Counted from the stretch's first letter, positions 8,269-16,645 are shown. The stretch: 33,231 nucleotides of DNA from Pirellulales bacterium (GCA_028066245.1 JALCBR010000056.1:1-33231); one strand, 5' to 3'. Numbers and translations: made by a program. Notes: generated by a model from the letters alone, not told the origin.

Positions 8269-9063
8269 ATGGTCGCCAGAGCCCAGGCTGGCGTAGGTGA
8301 TGCAATGGTCGATCAGTCCGCGTTCGTCGGCGGGAAATTGACGCCAGTCGCGTTCAGCGCAACTGACGGGCGCACAAATCATGACATCGTCAACCGCGCC
8401 TTTTGCCCCGGCTGTGCACGGCTTCTTGCTACGCCACTGGCCCAGCAGTGTTTCCACTGTGGGTTAGCCTGGCACAATGGCGAGCCACGACGCCTGGCGA
8501 CTGAGCAAACCAGCACTCTTTCAGAGGGTAATCCGGGCGATCGCTTGGTGACTCGCCGGAGTTGGCTGCGGCAATTTGGCCGGTTATTGGTTGCTACCGT
8601 CGCGGCGCAAGCAGCGGCGCTGATGATCATTGTACTGTTGTTTCAAGAGCCACGTTCGTTTCTGTTGGCGATGATGATCGGGGTGCCATCTTACCTCTGG
8701 CTCGACGTTCGACTGGGACGTTTGGCTGACGCACACCGTTGGACGGCAAGTTTGGGAAAACTGCTGGCGTTGTGCGCTGGCATCTTAGCAATCGTCTTGC
8801 CGCAGCAGTTTTTGCCGGTGGTGATTGGAGGTTTGCTGGTCACCGCTGGCATCGGTTGGTTCTCCGATCGGGACACGCTGAGGAAGTCAGTCATCCCAGT
8901 GCGATCGTTAATCTTGGTAGCCTCCATCTTGGCAGCTTGCCTATGGTTGGATGTTGGAAACGCAGTCGTCGGCTGCCTTCTGGCCACACTCTCGCTCTTG
9001 GAGTTTGGCAGCCTGATGTTGGCGCTAGACGCTTGGGAAAAACGAGCACGCGTCAAGGTTTGA
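8269..9063 (+). CDS. Zinc-ribbon membrane protein of unknown function
   Basis: A 264-residue protein (ATG at 8305 is an alternative). A cytoplasmic-looking N-terminal segment carries FCPGCARLL at residue 45 and CFHCGLAW about 17 residues on, a CxxC...CxxC zinc ribbon. A basic linker (RRSWLRQFGR) leads to about five to six hydrophobic helices between residues 108 and 255, and the tail is basic (EKRARVKV). This layout, a zinc ribbon followed by a membrane domain, is common among uncharacterised planctomycete and actinobacterial proteins, and the function is unknown. It lies 110 bases after the histidine kinase gene in the same direction and could be cotranscribed. Confidence 0.7.
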   Translation: MVARAQAGVGDAMVDQSAFVGGKLTPVAFSATDGRTNHDIVNRAFCPGCARLLATPLAQQCFHCGLAWHNGEPRRLATEQTSTLSEGNPGDRLVTRRSWLRQFGRLLVATVAAQAAALMIIVLLFQEPRSFLLAMMIGVPSYLWLDVRLGRLADAHRWTASLGKLLALCAGILAIVLPQQFLPVVIGGLLVTAGIGWFSDRDTLRKSVIPVRSLILVASILAACLWLDVGNAVVGCLLATLSLLEFGSLMLALDAWEKRARVKV

Positions 9064-9095
9064 TTGAGCGTGGTCTAACGGGGAGTCAAGCCGTG

Positions 9096-9299
9096 TCAGT
9101 GTGCGTCCCATTCCATTGCCAGCGGTAGCCAGTCGTCCCCCACGTGTTCTTCCACCCAGCGCAAGATGCCGGGGTAGTCGCGGTTCATTCGAACAACGAA
9201 TGCTTTTGCATCTGCCAATGTCGTTGGTTGAAAGTACCCGCTTTGACCTGTGTCATTGTTACTCCAGGCCACCCGGTAAGTTCTTTCCGATGAAATCAT
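9096..9299 (-). CDS. Small hypothetical protein (67 residues)
   Basis: A 67-residue protein with an ordered composition: a YRVAWSNNDTGQSGYF strand segment, a helix ADAKAFVVRMNRDYPG and an acidic, Trp-rich end (RWVEEHVGDDWLPLAMEWD). The ATG at 9299 has an AGGGG purine run five bases upstream on the - strand, which supports translation. It ends 32 bases from the end of the convergent membrane protein gene. I recognise no family; the pattern looks like a small alpha/beta protein. Upstream lies the AT-rich stretch 9390-9420, a plausible place for its promoter. Confidence 0.55.
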   Translation of the reverse strand: MISSERTYRVAWSNNDTGQSGYFQPTTLADAKAFVVRMNRDYPGILRWVEEHVGDDWLPLAMEWDAH

Positions 9300-9835
9300 G
9301 ATTGCCCCTGTTCATGCGACGTACATGCAACATGAATAACCCCGCAGTCATTCTCACCGACCGCATGGCTACGCCCCGCAACCGAATGGTAAATAAATTT
9401 TGATACCTTAAATTAATCGCTGCAATTTGGAGTGGGATGCGCCTTTTTCATGTGGTTTTCAGAAAAGCGCAATCAGGCGCCCGAATATGGCAATAATGCG
9501 CGAAGAGGTTGCCGAAAAGCACAAGAGTTTCTCTGAGGGATTGCGGAATTCTGCAGCTTCGTTCCCGCAACGCCAGCCGCCTGAAAGAGAGCGTTTTCAA
9601 AGCCATCAACTGAAACATTTCATCAGACGGTCTAAGTTCGCCTTTCATGGACTTCACTGACCGGTGTTGTTCGTTCAGTGGGCTCAACACGGTCGGGGCT
9701 ACGAAAAGCAATAAGGACGACGCAGAGGTCGCACAGTTGGTTCGTTGCATGACGGCGCTCGATTGATGGCATCGAAAAGGAACGATAGGCTGAGGACGCA
9801 ACGAAGCCGCGCTTGCGCAATCGCTAGAGCACCTG

Positions 9836-10348
9836 TCCGATTGCTGGTCCGCTGGCCCGAACGGACGCTGTCATGTCATCCCGCGCCAGGAAGTCACACG
9901 GCCTGCCTCAGGCGTACGGGCGAAATTGACATTGGTCAAATTTGGGGGGTGTTTCGTGCCGCCCTGCGCGCTGCCGAGCGCCATAGGAGGTTGACGGTTA
10001 ACAGGCTACTGAACGTAACGTCAGGATTGTCGGTGATGTTTGCGGTCCCATTGCTGGTTAATTGCTGGGCATGAAGCATTTGCGCCACCCCCCTGGAGGA
10101 TGGAGAAATTTGACCAATGTCAATTTCACCTGTACGCGTGAGAGCATGGTGCGCGGAGAACGCCACGGCAATTCCATTACGCACCCGCGAAGCGATCGAG
10201 ACTGCTGACGAAAAGACACCATCAAGGAGATCTTCTCGAGTGCTTTGTTGATTCCTGCTCTGCGCGCAGTCGCGTGCCGTCCAACACTTCAGCAACATCC
10301 GAATTCATCAATGTTGGCGACGGAACGTCAACAAGAAAAGCGCTCTAA
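9836..10348 (+). repeat. Dispersed modular repeat, longest copy (copy A)
   Basis: It contains four matching modules in order. Module 1 (9836-9885) recurs at 12441-12482 and, inverted, near 17949-17991. Module 2 (9907-9943) recurs inverted within the same copy at 10106-10142 and identically over 37 bases at 33119-33155. A core (10031 to about 10240) matches the reverse complement of 33027-33231 with roughly 80-85 percent identity by eye. Module 3 (10329-10348) is a 20-base block found inverted without mismatch at 17874-17893. No open reading frame fits the element, so it is non-coding. Confidence 0.8.
9907..10142. repeat. Long inverted repeat pair inside copy A
   Basis: The 37-base arms 9907-9943 and 10106-10142 are reverse complements with three mismatches, separated by 162 bases. 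Each arm itself holds a short palindrome, TTGAC-N4-GTCAA. The whole 236-base block has the form of a non-autonomous terminal-inverted-repeat element, or could fold as a long hairpin if transcribed. I did not identify a target-site duplication. Confidence 0.7.
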
Positions 10349-10454
10349 ACGCACGAGGCGTGGAGTTTCATACTTTGAAGCGATCACACTACCTGCGGAG
10401 CACCGTTCACAAGACTAGCCCGCTCATCTCATTTACTGGCATTCCGTTGTCATC

Positions 10455-11246
10455 TTGACTCGCTCACTGCAACCGCGCTGGAAGTTAGCGCCCGGCATCT
10501 CGCCGGGGACATCGGAGTATCTCCGTGACGAGGAGATTGCCGACCAATACGATACTTACTTCCAAGATCACCCTTTGTTCGCGTTCGATGAACAGTTGCT
10601 GGCCGGCGTTTTCCAACCGCCGGGCGTTTTGGCTGATTTAGGTTGCGGTACGGGGCGGCTGGCAGTTTCTTTCGCCCAACGCGGATATCATTCGATTGCG
10701 ATTGATCTTTCGTCAGGCATGCTTCGCGTCGTTGAAGAAAAATCACGGGCCGCTGCGGTCAACGTCGACTTGCTTCAGGCCAACCTCGTAGAGTTGGACG
10801 CGTTGGCTGATGCAAGCGTGGACTACGCGGCTTGCTTGTTCAGTACATTGGGAATGATTCGCGGCGCGGAGAATCGCGCTCAAGCTCTTGCCCATTTCGC
10901 GCGGATTCTCAAGCCCGGGGGACTGGTGGTTCTACACGTCCACAACCGTTGGCGGAATCTGTTGTTACCGGACGGCCGCCGCTGGGTGTTGGCAAATCTG
11001 TGGCAAGCTTTCCGCGGCCGCTCGCAAGCTGGCGACAAATACTACCCTTACCGGGGCATCCGGAATTTCTATCTGCATGTCTTCACGCGGCGAGAACTCA
11101 CCGGTGCGCTACGAACTGCCGGTTTGACAATCGAACGGCTCGTCTCTTTGGATGCTCGTGTCGGCGATTCGCTGGCGCGATCATGGTTTTTTCCGAGCTT
11201 AAGGGCTTCTGGGTGGATGGCGATTGCACGAAAGCCCAAGTGTTGA
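10455..11246 (+). CDS. Class I SAM-dependent methyltransferase
   Basis: A 263-residue protein. The reading frame opens with a TTG at 10455, and there is no in-frame ATG before the conserved part, so TTG is the probable start. Motif I is LADLGCGTGRLA (residues 59-70) with the acidic strand end Asp84 (IAIDLSSGML), then a motif IV-like YAACLFSTLGMI and motif VI LKPGGLVVLHVHNRW. These are the standard Rossmann methyltransferase elements. The C-terminal third (LHVFTRRELTGALRTAGL) is the usual methyltransferase 11/25 lid. The substrate cannot be read from sequence; the nearest relatives by pattern act on small molecules. It stands alone between the repeat-rich stretch and the isomerase gene 157 bases downstream. 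Confidence 0.88.
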   Translation: MTRSLQPRWKLAPGISPGTSEYLRDEEIADQYDTYFQDHPLFAFDEQLLAGVFQPPGVLADLGCGTGRLAVSFAQRGYHSIAIDLSSGMLRVVEEKSRAAAVNVDLLQANLVELDALADASVDYAACLFSTLGMIRGAENRAQALAHFARILKPGGLVVLHVHNRWRNLLLPDGRRWVLANLWQAFRGRSQAGDKYYPYRGIRNFYLHVFTRRELTGALRTAGLTIERLVSLDARVGDSLARSWFFPSLRASGWMAIARKPKC

Positions 11247-11403
11247 AGGTTCCAAGTGCTTGCTGTGAGAGCAATTGGTGGCATTTGCCGGGCAGGCAAA
11301 GCATAATGCTGCTGGCTCCTCCAGGCTGACGCGCCTCAGCAGCGTCTTTGCCCCAGCGAGTTTGTTTTCCCGGCACTCATTGCTTCGCACATAAAGATCT
11401 CCC

Positions 11404-12339
11404 ATGACAGAAAAGACTAATCGACGTTCATTTCTCGGTACGGCCACTTGGGGAGCCGCAGCGATCGGCGCGGCTGGCGCTGCTTTGGGATCGTCATCTT
11501 TGAGTACCGCGCAGGAGCGTGAAGTTGCCAGCGATGATCAGATCGAACTCAGCAAACTCGGCAGCAGTGGCAAGACACGTTTCGCCGTCAACGTTGAGAT
11601 GTGGTGGCGACGGGAGCCCTTTCTCAATCGTCTGCGCAAAGCAGCCGAGTTGGGCTTTCCAGCCGTCGAGTTCTGGGAGTATGGCCGCAAAGACATTGAT
11701 GCAATTGCAAGTTTGGCCAAGGAACTGAATCTCCAGATCGCTCAATTCACGGCATGGGGTTTTTCACCCGGCCTCAACAACCCGGACAACCATGCGGACT
11801 TTGTGGCCAGAATCAAGAATGCGTGTGAAGTCGCCAAGAAGCTTGATTGCGACAAGATGACTGTTGTCGGCGGGAACGACCAGCGTGGCATGACACAGGC
11901 AGAGATGCATGACAATATCATCGCCGGGCTGAAACAAGCAGCCCCCATCGCGGAAGACAACGGAGTGATGATGATTCTGGAGCCGATGAACATCCGCGTC
12001 GACCACAAGGGTCATTGTCTGTACGGCAGCCCGGATGCCGTGAGGATTTGCCAAGAAGTCGACAGCCCCATGGCTAAGATCAATTGGGATCTGTACCACA
12101 TGCAGATCAGCGAAGGCGATCTCACGCGGCGCATGCGAGAAGGCTATGACCAAATCGGATATCTGCAACTGGCAGACAATCCCGGCCGCCATGAGCCTGG
12201 TACCGGCGAGGTTTATTACAACCGCGTGCTCAAAGAAGCCTATAAGTTGGGCTATCGAGAATGCGTCGGCTTGGAATGCTCACCGGCCGGCGATGAGATC
12301 ACAGCCGCCAAGCGAGTCGCCGCGGCAGATGTTTGGTAG
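11404..12339 (+). CDS. Tat-exported hydroxypyruvate-isomerase-like TIM barrel
   Basis: A 311-residue protein with a twin-arginine signal (NRRSFLGTATWGAAA, residues 6-20) and an alanine-rich hydrophobic core up to about residue 36. The rest is an AP-endonuclease-2/xylose-isomerase TIM barrel close to hydroxypyruvate isomerase. The four expected metal ligands are in place: Glu193 (LEPMN), Asp229 (WDLYH), Gln255 (LQLAD) and Glu291 (GLECSP). His263 lies in GRHEPGTGE, the family active-site loop. Hyi in Escherichia coli is cytoplasmic and interconverts hydroxypyruvate and tartronate semialdehyde, whereas planctomycetes have many exported relatives of unknown substrate. It has no operon partners here. 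The fold and metal site are firm, the reaction is inferred. Confidence 0.9.
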   Translation: MTEKTNRRSFLGTATWGAAAIGAAGAALGSSSLSTAQEREVASDDQIELSKLGSSGKTRFAVNVEMWWRREPFLNRLRKAAELGFPAVEFWEYGRKDIDAIASLAKELNLQIAQFTAWGFSPGLNNPDNHADFVARIKNACEVAKKLDCDKMTVVGGNDQRGMTQAEMHDNIIAGLKQAAPIAEDNGVMMILEPMNIRVDHKGHCLYGSPDAVRICQEVDSPMAKINWDLYHMQISEGDLTRRMREGYDQIGYLQLADNPGRHEPGTGEVYYNRVLKEAYKLGYRECVGLECSPAGDEITAAKRVAAADVW

Positions 12340-12440
12340 GCGAACGACCGGGGATTGAGTGCGCGGGCGGGGACGCGAGGACTTCGTTCCCTCTTTCCTC
12401 AGCGCCGCGTTTACTGGTGACGCAGCCAGTGGTCAGAATG

Positions 12441-12482
12441 CCTGTCCGATTGTTGTTCTGCTAGCCAGACGGACGTTGTCGG
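12441..12482 (+). repeat. Dispersed repeat module 1, isolated copy (copy D)
   Basis: This block matches 9832-9873 at most positions, including the start CCTGTCCGATTG, and also matches the reverse complement of 17949-17991. It contains a TCCG...CGGA inverted pair. It lies in the 146-base gap between two convergent genes, and no module 2 or 3 accompanies it, so it is a fragment or a minimal unit. Confidence 0.6.
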
Positions 12483-12485
12483 CGA

Positions 12486-13241
12486 CTATCGTGCATACGT
12501 CCAATCTCGTTTGGCGTAGCGTTCGGCGACGAGCTTGGCCACGTGATGTACCGGCCAGCTTTCCTGGATCTTGTCTGCATCAAAGGCAGCGATCAATGCC
12601 TGGCGGATTTCTGCTTGGGTCGCAGAAAGGTTGGCCAAGAACTCCTTGTGTGATCGCCCGTTGCGATAGTCCGGCGCTCGCGGTGGCATCCGCAACGCGC
12701 TCTCGATCTTCTCCAACGGGAACTCGTAAAGCAGCGTGCCGTGGTAGAGCAAGTAGTTTCTCCGGCAGCGGAGAGCGTTGCCAGAGAACTTACGGTTTCC
12801 GATCACCAGATCGCTTGTTCCGCACGTTGTTGCCCCCGAAATCACGGAAGCTAGGCGACCGAGCACAAAATCATGTGCCACAGAGAGCTCTCGCAAGTCC
12901 GGACGCGCATCATAGCTCAGCAAAACGGAGTACATCAGACAGCCAGGGCCGATTAGGACGGTCGCTCCGCCGCTCATCCGGCGGAGGATGGGAATACCTT
13001 GTCGTTGACAATAGTCCAGATTGACCTCTTCTTGGACCTTGGAGTGCCGGCCCAGGATGACCGCAAGCGACGTTGGCGACCAAAGCCGCAACAGTTCATG
13101 ATCGCTGGCGCGGGATTCCTTTTGTGGATCGACTTTGTCCGCAGCAGATTCCGCTTCGTTCAAGAGGGCCTCGTCCAGGGCAAGGTTCTCTTCAGGCGTT
13201 GGTCGCGTCAGGTCGAGAACACGAAGCGATTGGTGTGACAA
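12486..13241 (-). CDS. Lipoate-protein ligase A family protein (LplA/LipM type)
   Basis: A 251-residue biotin/lipoate ligase-family (BPL/LPL) protein. It has NLALDEALL (residues 19-27), the RRMSGGATV loop (87-95), a core SDLVIGNRKFSGNALR (143-158) with the family lysine Lys151, and YHGTLLYEF (166-174), the segment that closes the active site. These match the lipoyl-transfer superfamily (LplA, LipM, LipL). It should transfer lipoate or octanoate to the E2 or GcvH lipoyl lysine. Which activity it has cannot be told: LplA activates lipoate with ATP, LipM transfers octanoate from acyl carrier protein through a catalytic Cys (Cys140 in TTCGTSD is a candidate). It is the last gene of a - strand series, after a membrane protein with a 35-base gap. 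Confidence 0.9.
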   Translation of the reverse strand: MSHQSLRVLDLTRPTPEENLALDEALLNEAESAADKVDPQKESRASDHELLRLWSPTSLAVILGRHSKVQEEVNLDYCQRQGIPILRRMSGGATVLIGPGCLMYSVLLSYDARPDLRELSVAHDFVLGRLASVISGATTCGTSDLVIGNRKFSGNALRCRRNYLLYHGTLLYEFPLEKIESALRMPPRAPDYRNGRSHKEFLANLSATQAEIRQALIAAFDADKIQESWPVHHVAKLVAERYAKRDWTYAR

Positions 13242-13276
13242 TGTGGGTTACTTTCCTGGACGTGACGTTGGCCGCT

Positions 13277-13735
13277 TCACAGCTCTAACTGGTCGCTGCT
13301 GGCGACAAGCAACGTGATCAGATAAACGGCCACGAGCGACCACAGGGTTACCCTGACAATGAGCTCTCGCGCGCCGAGAAAACTGGAGATAACGAACAAG
13401 AGAAACAGTAGCGTTCCCAGCACCGCAGCGTAGACGGGAAGGGAAAGGAAACCAGCAGGCGTTAGAACCAGGGAGATCGCCGTCACGACAACGAGCAGTC
13501 CGGAAATACTGATTTGCCGGCGTTCCAACTCGTGTGGCGTCAATGAACCAGGCTTCCGCGGAAGGTTTCTTTTGGCGCTAATGAAGGCAGCCGGCAAAGG
13601 AGGTTCTTCCGCCGGCGCAAGATTAAACACACCGTCGTCTTCCGTCACGCTTTGATCAGCTGCACTCTCCGCGCTGTTGGTCGTCGGAACCTCTTCGCTT
13701 GCAGAATCGTGTTGCACCAAAGCGATTGGCCTCAC
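13277..13735 (-). CDS. Membrane protein of unknown function
   Basis: A 152-residue protein. The first 60 residues are polar and acidic, followed by a basic KRNLPRKPGSLTPHELERRQ segment, then three hydrophobic helices near residues 75-92, 96-115 and 120-145, and an acidic end. The arrangement, a disordered cytoplasmic tail plus three helices, fits a small membrane protein. No family is recognised. It ends 35 bases before the lipoate ligase gene and starts 132 bases after the Cys-repeat gene, all on the - strand, so they may form one transcription unit. No functional link between them can be read. Confidence 0.65.
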   Translation of the reverse strand: MRPIALVQHDSASEEVPTTNSAESAADQSVTEDDGVFNLAPAEEPPLPAAFISAKRNLPRKPGSLTPHELERRQISISGLLVVVTAISLVLTPAGFLSLPVYAAVLGTLLFLLFVISSFLGARELIVRVTLWSLVAVYLITLLVASSDQLEL

Positions 13736-13867
13736 ACTGCGAGCCGTCGCATGAAAATCCTAGAATCTTTGATCCAAACCAACTAGGGACCGCAACTTCA
13801 TATTCTAACAAATACGAGGGCTCGGTGGATTGCCGGTGGCGCTGGCCGCCGCGAGAAGCTGATACGG

Positions 13868-15313
13868 TCAATCCCAGACGCCGAGTATCTCCGCTTGTTC
13901 TTCCACGGAATCGACAGGCGTCCATCCACGGCGCAGGCCGCCTTTGGCGAGACAGCGAACTTGCATGGTCTGTTTCTCGATGACCAGCAAAATGCGTCGC
14001 AAGCCCCGCCAGGCTGTGACAATGAAACTCGTCTCGGTCTCGGCCAGCCGCCAGCGTCCCCAAGAATCCAGCCTGGGGTATTCGTCAAGAATCAACGAGA
14101 GCCGAGCGTCGCTCTTTTTCACGCTGAGGAGATTGCGACACCCTTCGCAGTATGCCCCGGTCAACTGGGCGGGGCTGACTTGTTGCTGGCACGTCGGACA
14201 TGCCTGGAGTGCGTCGGATAGCACAGGGGCGTTGGAAACGGCGCACCGGCCCATGAACTCCAGCAGGACGCGCTGACCGGTCAAACTGCATTGTGCGAGT
14301 TCGCTTTCGAGCACACGGCATCCGGTGCGGTCACAACTGGTGATGGACTCGAATGCCGCCAAGCGGTCATCATCTGTCGCAGCGAGGTGCCGCGTCTTGC
14401 GCCCTGTGCGGGGACATTCAATCAAAGGTGGATGCAAACATTGAGCCCAACCGGAGAACGTCGCATCCACCGTCTCGCCAGCTAAAGAGAAGCGGAGCTT
14501 GCCACTCACCCAGCGGGTCCTGATGATCACAAATCTGGCGACTTGGCCAAGCGCGCTGAGCGAGTTCTCAATATCGTTCTGCGCGCTTTCCGCGGCTGTA
14601 GCCACTGGCGCACCTACGCTTGCGTGACCGTTGCTCGTGTTGTCGCGCTGTCGCTGGATCATCAAGTGGCGTATGCCAGCGACGATCTGCGAAGGAACGT
14701 TTTCCGCCAGACCGGAGAGCGGCGCAGTTGTTGCCTGTCCATTAGGGGAATCAACTTTCAGATTCCCAACCCGCAGATGACAACGGAGATCTTCGGGCAA
14801 CGTGTCACAACGATCGGTGAACAACAACTCATCTTCCGCCAGACCTTGAGCTGTTTGTTCCGGCTTCAGAACGGGATGCACAACCCAGCGGTCTTCAAGG
14901 CTGCATCCGGCCAAGTGGACTGAACCACTGTCAAGTTTGTACGCGGGGAACAAACGGGCGGTGACCTCGGAGACGTTTTCAGGTTGGTCCACCGGCGCGG
15001 CTTGCTCGATGACGCCCTCCGTCAGGCCCTGTTCAAACAGCCACCGAAAGAATCGATGACCAGGCGCTGCAAAGTCAAGATCGTTCTCCGCCGCGGTGTC
15101 GTAGCGCTCTGCGTCAAAGGTGAACAAGATCGTAGAACGGTTCTCAAATGCGCTGCGATGCTCATCGCTTAACCGCAATTGGTAGAGACCTTCCGCGATA
15201 ATGGCGTACGGAACCTCCAGACGATCCAAAAGCCACAAAGTGAAGGCACGCAACTCAGGAGCAACAAAACGCTCCGCAGCCGGTCGTGTTGGTAGGGAGA
15301 CAGAAAGTGCCAT
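13868..15313 (-). CDS. Cys-repeat protein of unknown function
   Basis: A 481-residue cytoplasmic protein I do not recognise. Residues 15-100 form a compact N-terminal domain (FTLWLLDRLEVPYAII, then TILFTFDAERYD and APGHRFFRWLFEQG) that resembles the accessory segment following SNF2/RapA-type helicase cores, but no helicase motif is present. Residues 160-290 are a beta-rich linker with Cys169 and Cys178. The striking part is residues 327-386: four consecutive 15-residue units start with Cys327, Cys342, Cys357 and Cys372, then come Cys375, Cys389 and Cys392. The C-terminal 80 residues (LILDEYPRLDSWGRWRLAETE, then ILLVIEKQT) look like a second alpha/beta domain. The Cys pattern suggests stacked zinc-binding units. 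It heads the - strand series with a membrane protein and a lipoate ligase. Confidence 0.72.
   Translation of the reverse strand: MALSVSLPTRPAAERFVAPELRAFTLWLLDRLEVPYAIIAEGLYQLRLSDEHRSAFENRSTILFTFDAERYDTAAENDLDFAAPGHRFFRWLFEQGLTEGVIEQAAPVDQPENVSEVTARLFPAYKLDSGSVHLAGCSLEDRWVVHPVLKPEQTAQGLAEDELLFTDRCDTLPEDLRCHLRVGNLKVDSPNGQATTAPLSGLAENVPSQIVAGIRHLMIQRQRDNTSNGHASVGAPVATAAESAQNDIENSLSALGQVARFVIIRTRWVSGKLRFSLAGETVDATFSGWAQCLHPPLIECPRTGRKTRHLAATDDDRLAAFESITSCDRTGCRVLESELAQCSLTGQRVLLEFMGRCAVSNAPVLSDALQACPTCQQQVSPAQLTGAYCEGCRNLLSVKKSDARLSLILDEYPRLDSWGRWRLAETETSFIVTAWRGLRRILLVIEKQTMQVRCLAKGGLRRGWTPVDSVEEQAEILGVWD
14156..14335 (-). repeat. Four 15-residue Cys units in a coding region
   Basis: Inside the 481-residue protein, residues 327-386 divide into four units with exactly 15-residue spacing: CDRTGCRVLESELAQ, CSLTGQRVLLEFMGR, CAVSNAPVLSDALQA and CPTCQQQVSPAQLTG. 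The common pattern is C-x2-[TSC]-x3-V-[LS]-x3-[LM]-x2. The DNA of the units is diverged, so the repeat is old and kept at the protein level. Confidence 0.7.
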
Positions 15314-15785
15314 TGGGGCTAATCGTGCATCAAAATCCGAATCTGTTATCGCCGGCTGCGGCTCAAGAATGTGCCGTCACAGCAGCCGCCAGCGTGGAAC
15401 CGCCAAACCACGGCATGTCACTGCCAGAGTTTGTCAACAAGCGATCTTGGGAGCCAATTGTTGAGGGAAAATTCAGGCAGACCGGGCTTCTGCCCTGAGT
15501 TGTCTGCTTCGCTCTGGATGTATCAGCGGAACCCTGGAAGAGGTTCGTGTGGCCAATGCCGATACTATTCAATGCTATTGAACGAATCAGACTTTCATTT
15601 TGCTTCTGAGTGGTTGGAGAATCAACACCTGGATTGTGCTGAATCGATCCAGCGCCACCGGGACTGCAACTGTAACACTGCGGACATCATCGGTTTAGAG
15701 CTAAGACTTGCCTGAGATCGAATTATGCGCGACGTTTGGGTACCCATGACAGACGCCTTAGGGCGTTGTTCACTTCAAACATCTC
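15314..15785. other. Intergenic stretch between divergent genes
   Basis: This 472-base stretch separates the divergent Cys-repeat gene and the glycosyltransferase gene, so both promoters should lie here, but I see no convincing consensus pair. A hairpin with arms GGCAGA and TCTGCC around a 7-base loop is at 15476-15494. A 114-codon + frame (15371-15715) has a random-looking, Cys/Ser/Arg-rich translation and no family match, and I do not call it. Confidence 0.45.
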
Positions 15786-16559
15786 ATGACCCTCAGAATC
15801 GGGATGACTTCTGTGACCGACAAAGACAATCACCCTCGAATCCTGGTCACGGTCGCCACGTACAACGAGCGTGAAAACCTGCCGTTGCTGTTGGATGAGA
15901 TTCAGCAGTACGCGCCTGATGCAGACGTGCTAGTAATTGACGACAATTCTCCGGACGGAACGGGCCAATGGTGTGAGGAGCAAGCCAAAGCCACCCCGCA
16001 ACTTCATTGCCTACACCGTGAGGGAAAGCTTGGCTTGGGAACGGCCATTGTGGCAGGCATGCAATATGCCTTGAGTCACGGCTATGATTATGTGTTGAAC
16101 ATGGACGCGGATTTCAGCCATCATCCGCGCTATTTACCAGATTTGATCGCCGGTATGAATCCCGCGGAAAGCCAAGCGAGAGACGTGATGATCGGCTCGC
16201 GTTACATCGACGGTGGAAAGATCGAAGGCTGGGGATTCAAAAGGCATTTCATGAGCAAGGCGATCAACTTCTACTCACGTTGGCTCCTGTGGCTTTCGCC
16301 GAAAGATTGCAGCGGCTCTTTTCGTTGCTACCGAACGGAGTTGCTGAAAAAAGTTGATCTCACCAAGATTCGCTCGCGTGGATACTCGTTTCAAGAGGAG
16401 ATTCTCTGGCTATGCCGCCGTGCTGACGCCCGCATGGCGGAGACGCCGATTACGTTCGCCGATAGGGAACGCGGTGTCTCCAAGATTGATAACGGCGAGG
16501 CACTTTCCGCCTTGTGGATCATCTTTTCACTGGGCTTACGTAACCTGTTGCCGGGATAA
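15786..16559 (+). CDS. Polyprenol-phosphate mannosyltransferase-like GT2
   Basis: A 257-residue glycosyltransferase family 2 protein (an ATG at 15804 is an alternative start). It follows the dolichol/polyprenol-phosphate mannose synthase pattern: VTVATYNERENLP (residues 21-33), IDDNSPDGTG (51-60), HREGKLGLGTAI (77-88), the metal-binding DAD (107-109 in NMDADFSHHP), IGSRYIDGGKIEGWG, CSGSFRCYRTELL and ADRERGVSKI near the C-terminus. Such enzymes pass mannose or glucose from a nucleotide sugar to polyprenyl phosphate at the inner face of the membrane. No C-terminal membrane helices are present, so it is the short, soluble form. There are no glycan-export or GT-C genes beside it. A short tandem repeat follows its stop. 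Confidence 0.9.
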   Translation: MTLRIGMTSVTDKDNHPRILVTVATYNERENLPLLLDEIQQYAPDADVLVIDDNSPDGTGQWCEEQAKATPQLHCLHREGKLGLGTAIVAGMQYALSHGYDYVLNMDADFSHHPRYLPDLIAGMNPAESQARDVMIGSRYIDGGKIEGWGFKRHFMSKAINFYSRWLLWLSPKDCSGSFRCYRTELLKKVDLTKIRSRGYSFQEEILWLCRRADARMAETPITFADRERGVSKIDNGEALSALWIIFSLGLRNLLPG

Positions 16560-16645
16560 TCTCGCTAACGTCCATCGCAGCGAAGACAACGCCCGCCTGG
16601 AGATCTGTCAGGTCGTTGGGGATTGGCATGCGTCAGATACCCACG

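Larger units (their letters stand above)
9300..10454. other. Gene-free stretch holding a dispersed repeat
   Basis: This is the longest stretch without a believable gene. Frames open in it have repetitive, Arg/Ser-rich translations typical of non-coding DNA. The left part (9300-9835) shows nothing I can name beyond an AT-rich patch at 9390-9420. The part 9836-10348 is the longest copy of the repeat family described separately. The last 100 bases should hold the promoter of the methyltransferase gene, but no consensus site is clear. Confidence 0.6.

Noticed and set aside
9448-10074. Several 60-117 codon frames in the repeat-rich gap
   Set aside because: They are Arg/Ser-rich, overlap each other on both strands, and include repeat sequence. 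No transposase motif is visible in any of them.
12359-13024. 221-codon + strand frame opposite the lipoate ligase
   Set aside because: The translation is Arg/Ser/Pro-rich with no motif, while the - strand has the full lipoate-ligase signature.
13868-15313. Calling the Cys-repeat protein a helicase or DISARM component
   Set aside because: The N-terminal resemblance to helicase-linked segments is weak, and no Walker or helicase motif exists in it or its neighbours.
15474-15497. Hairpin GGCAGA-N7-TCTGCC as a terminator
   Set aside because: No gene ends close to it on either strand, and the T run on the - strand side is short and displaced. It is noted only within the intergenic entry.
15371-15715. 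114-codon + strand frame in the gap before the glycosyltransferase
   Set aside because: The composition is random-looking, with many Cys, Ser and Arg, and there is no ribosome site or homology.
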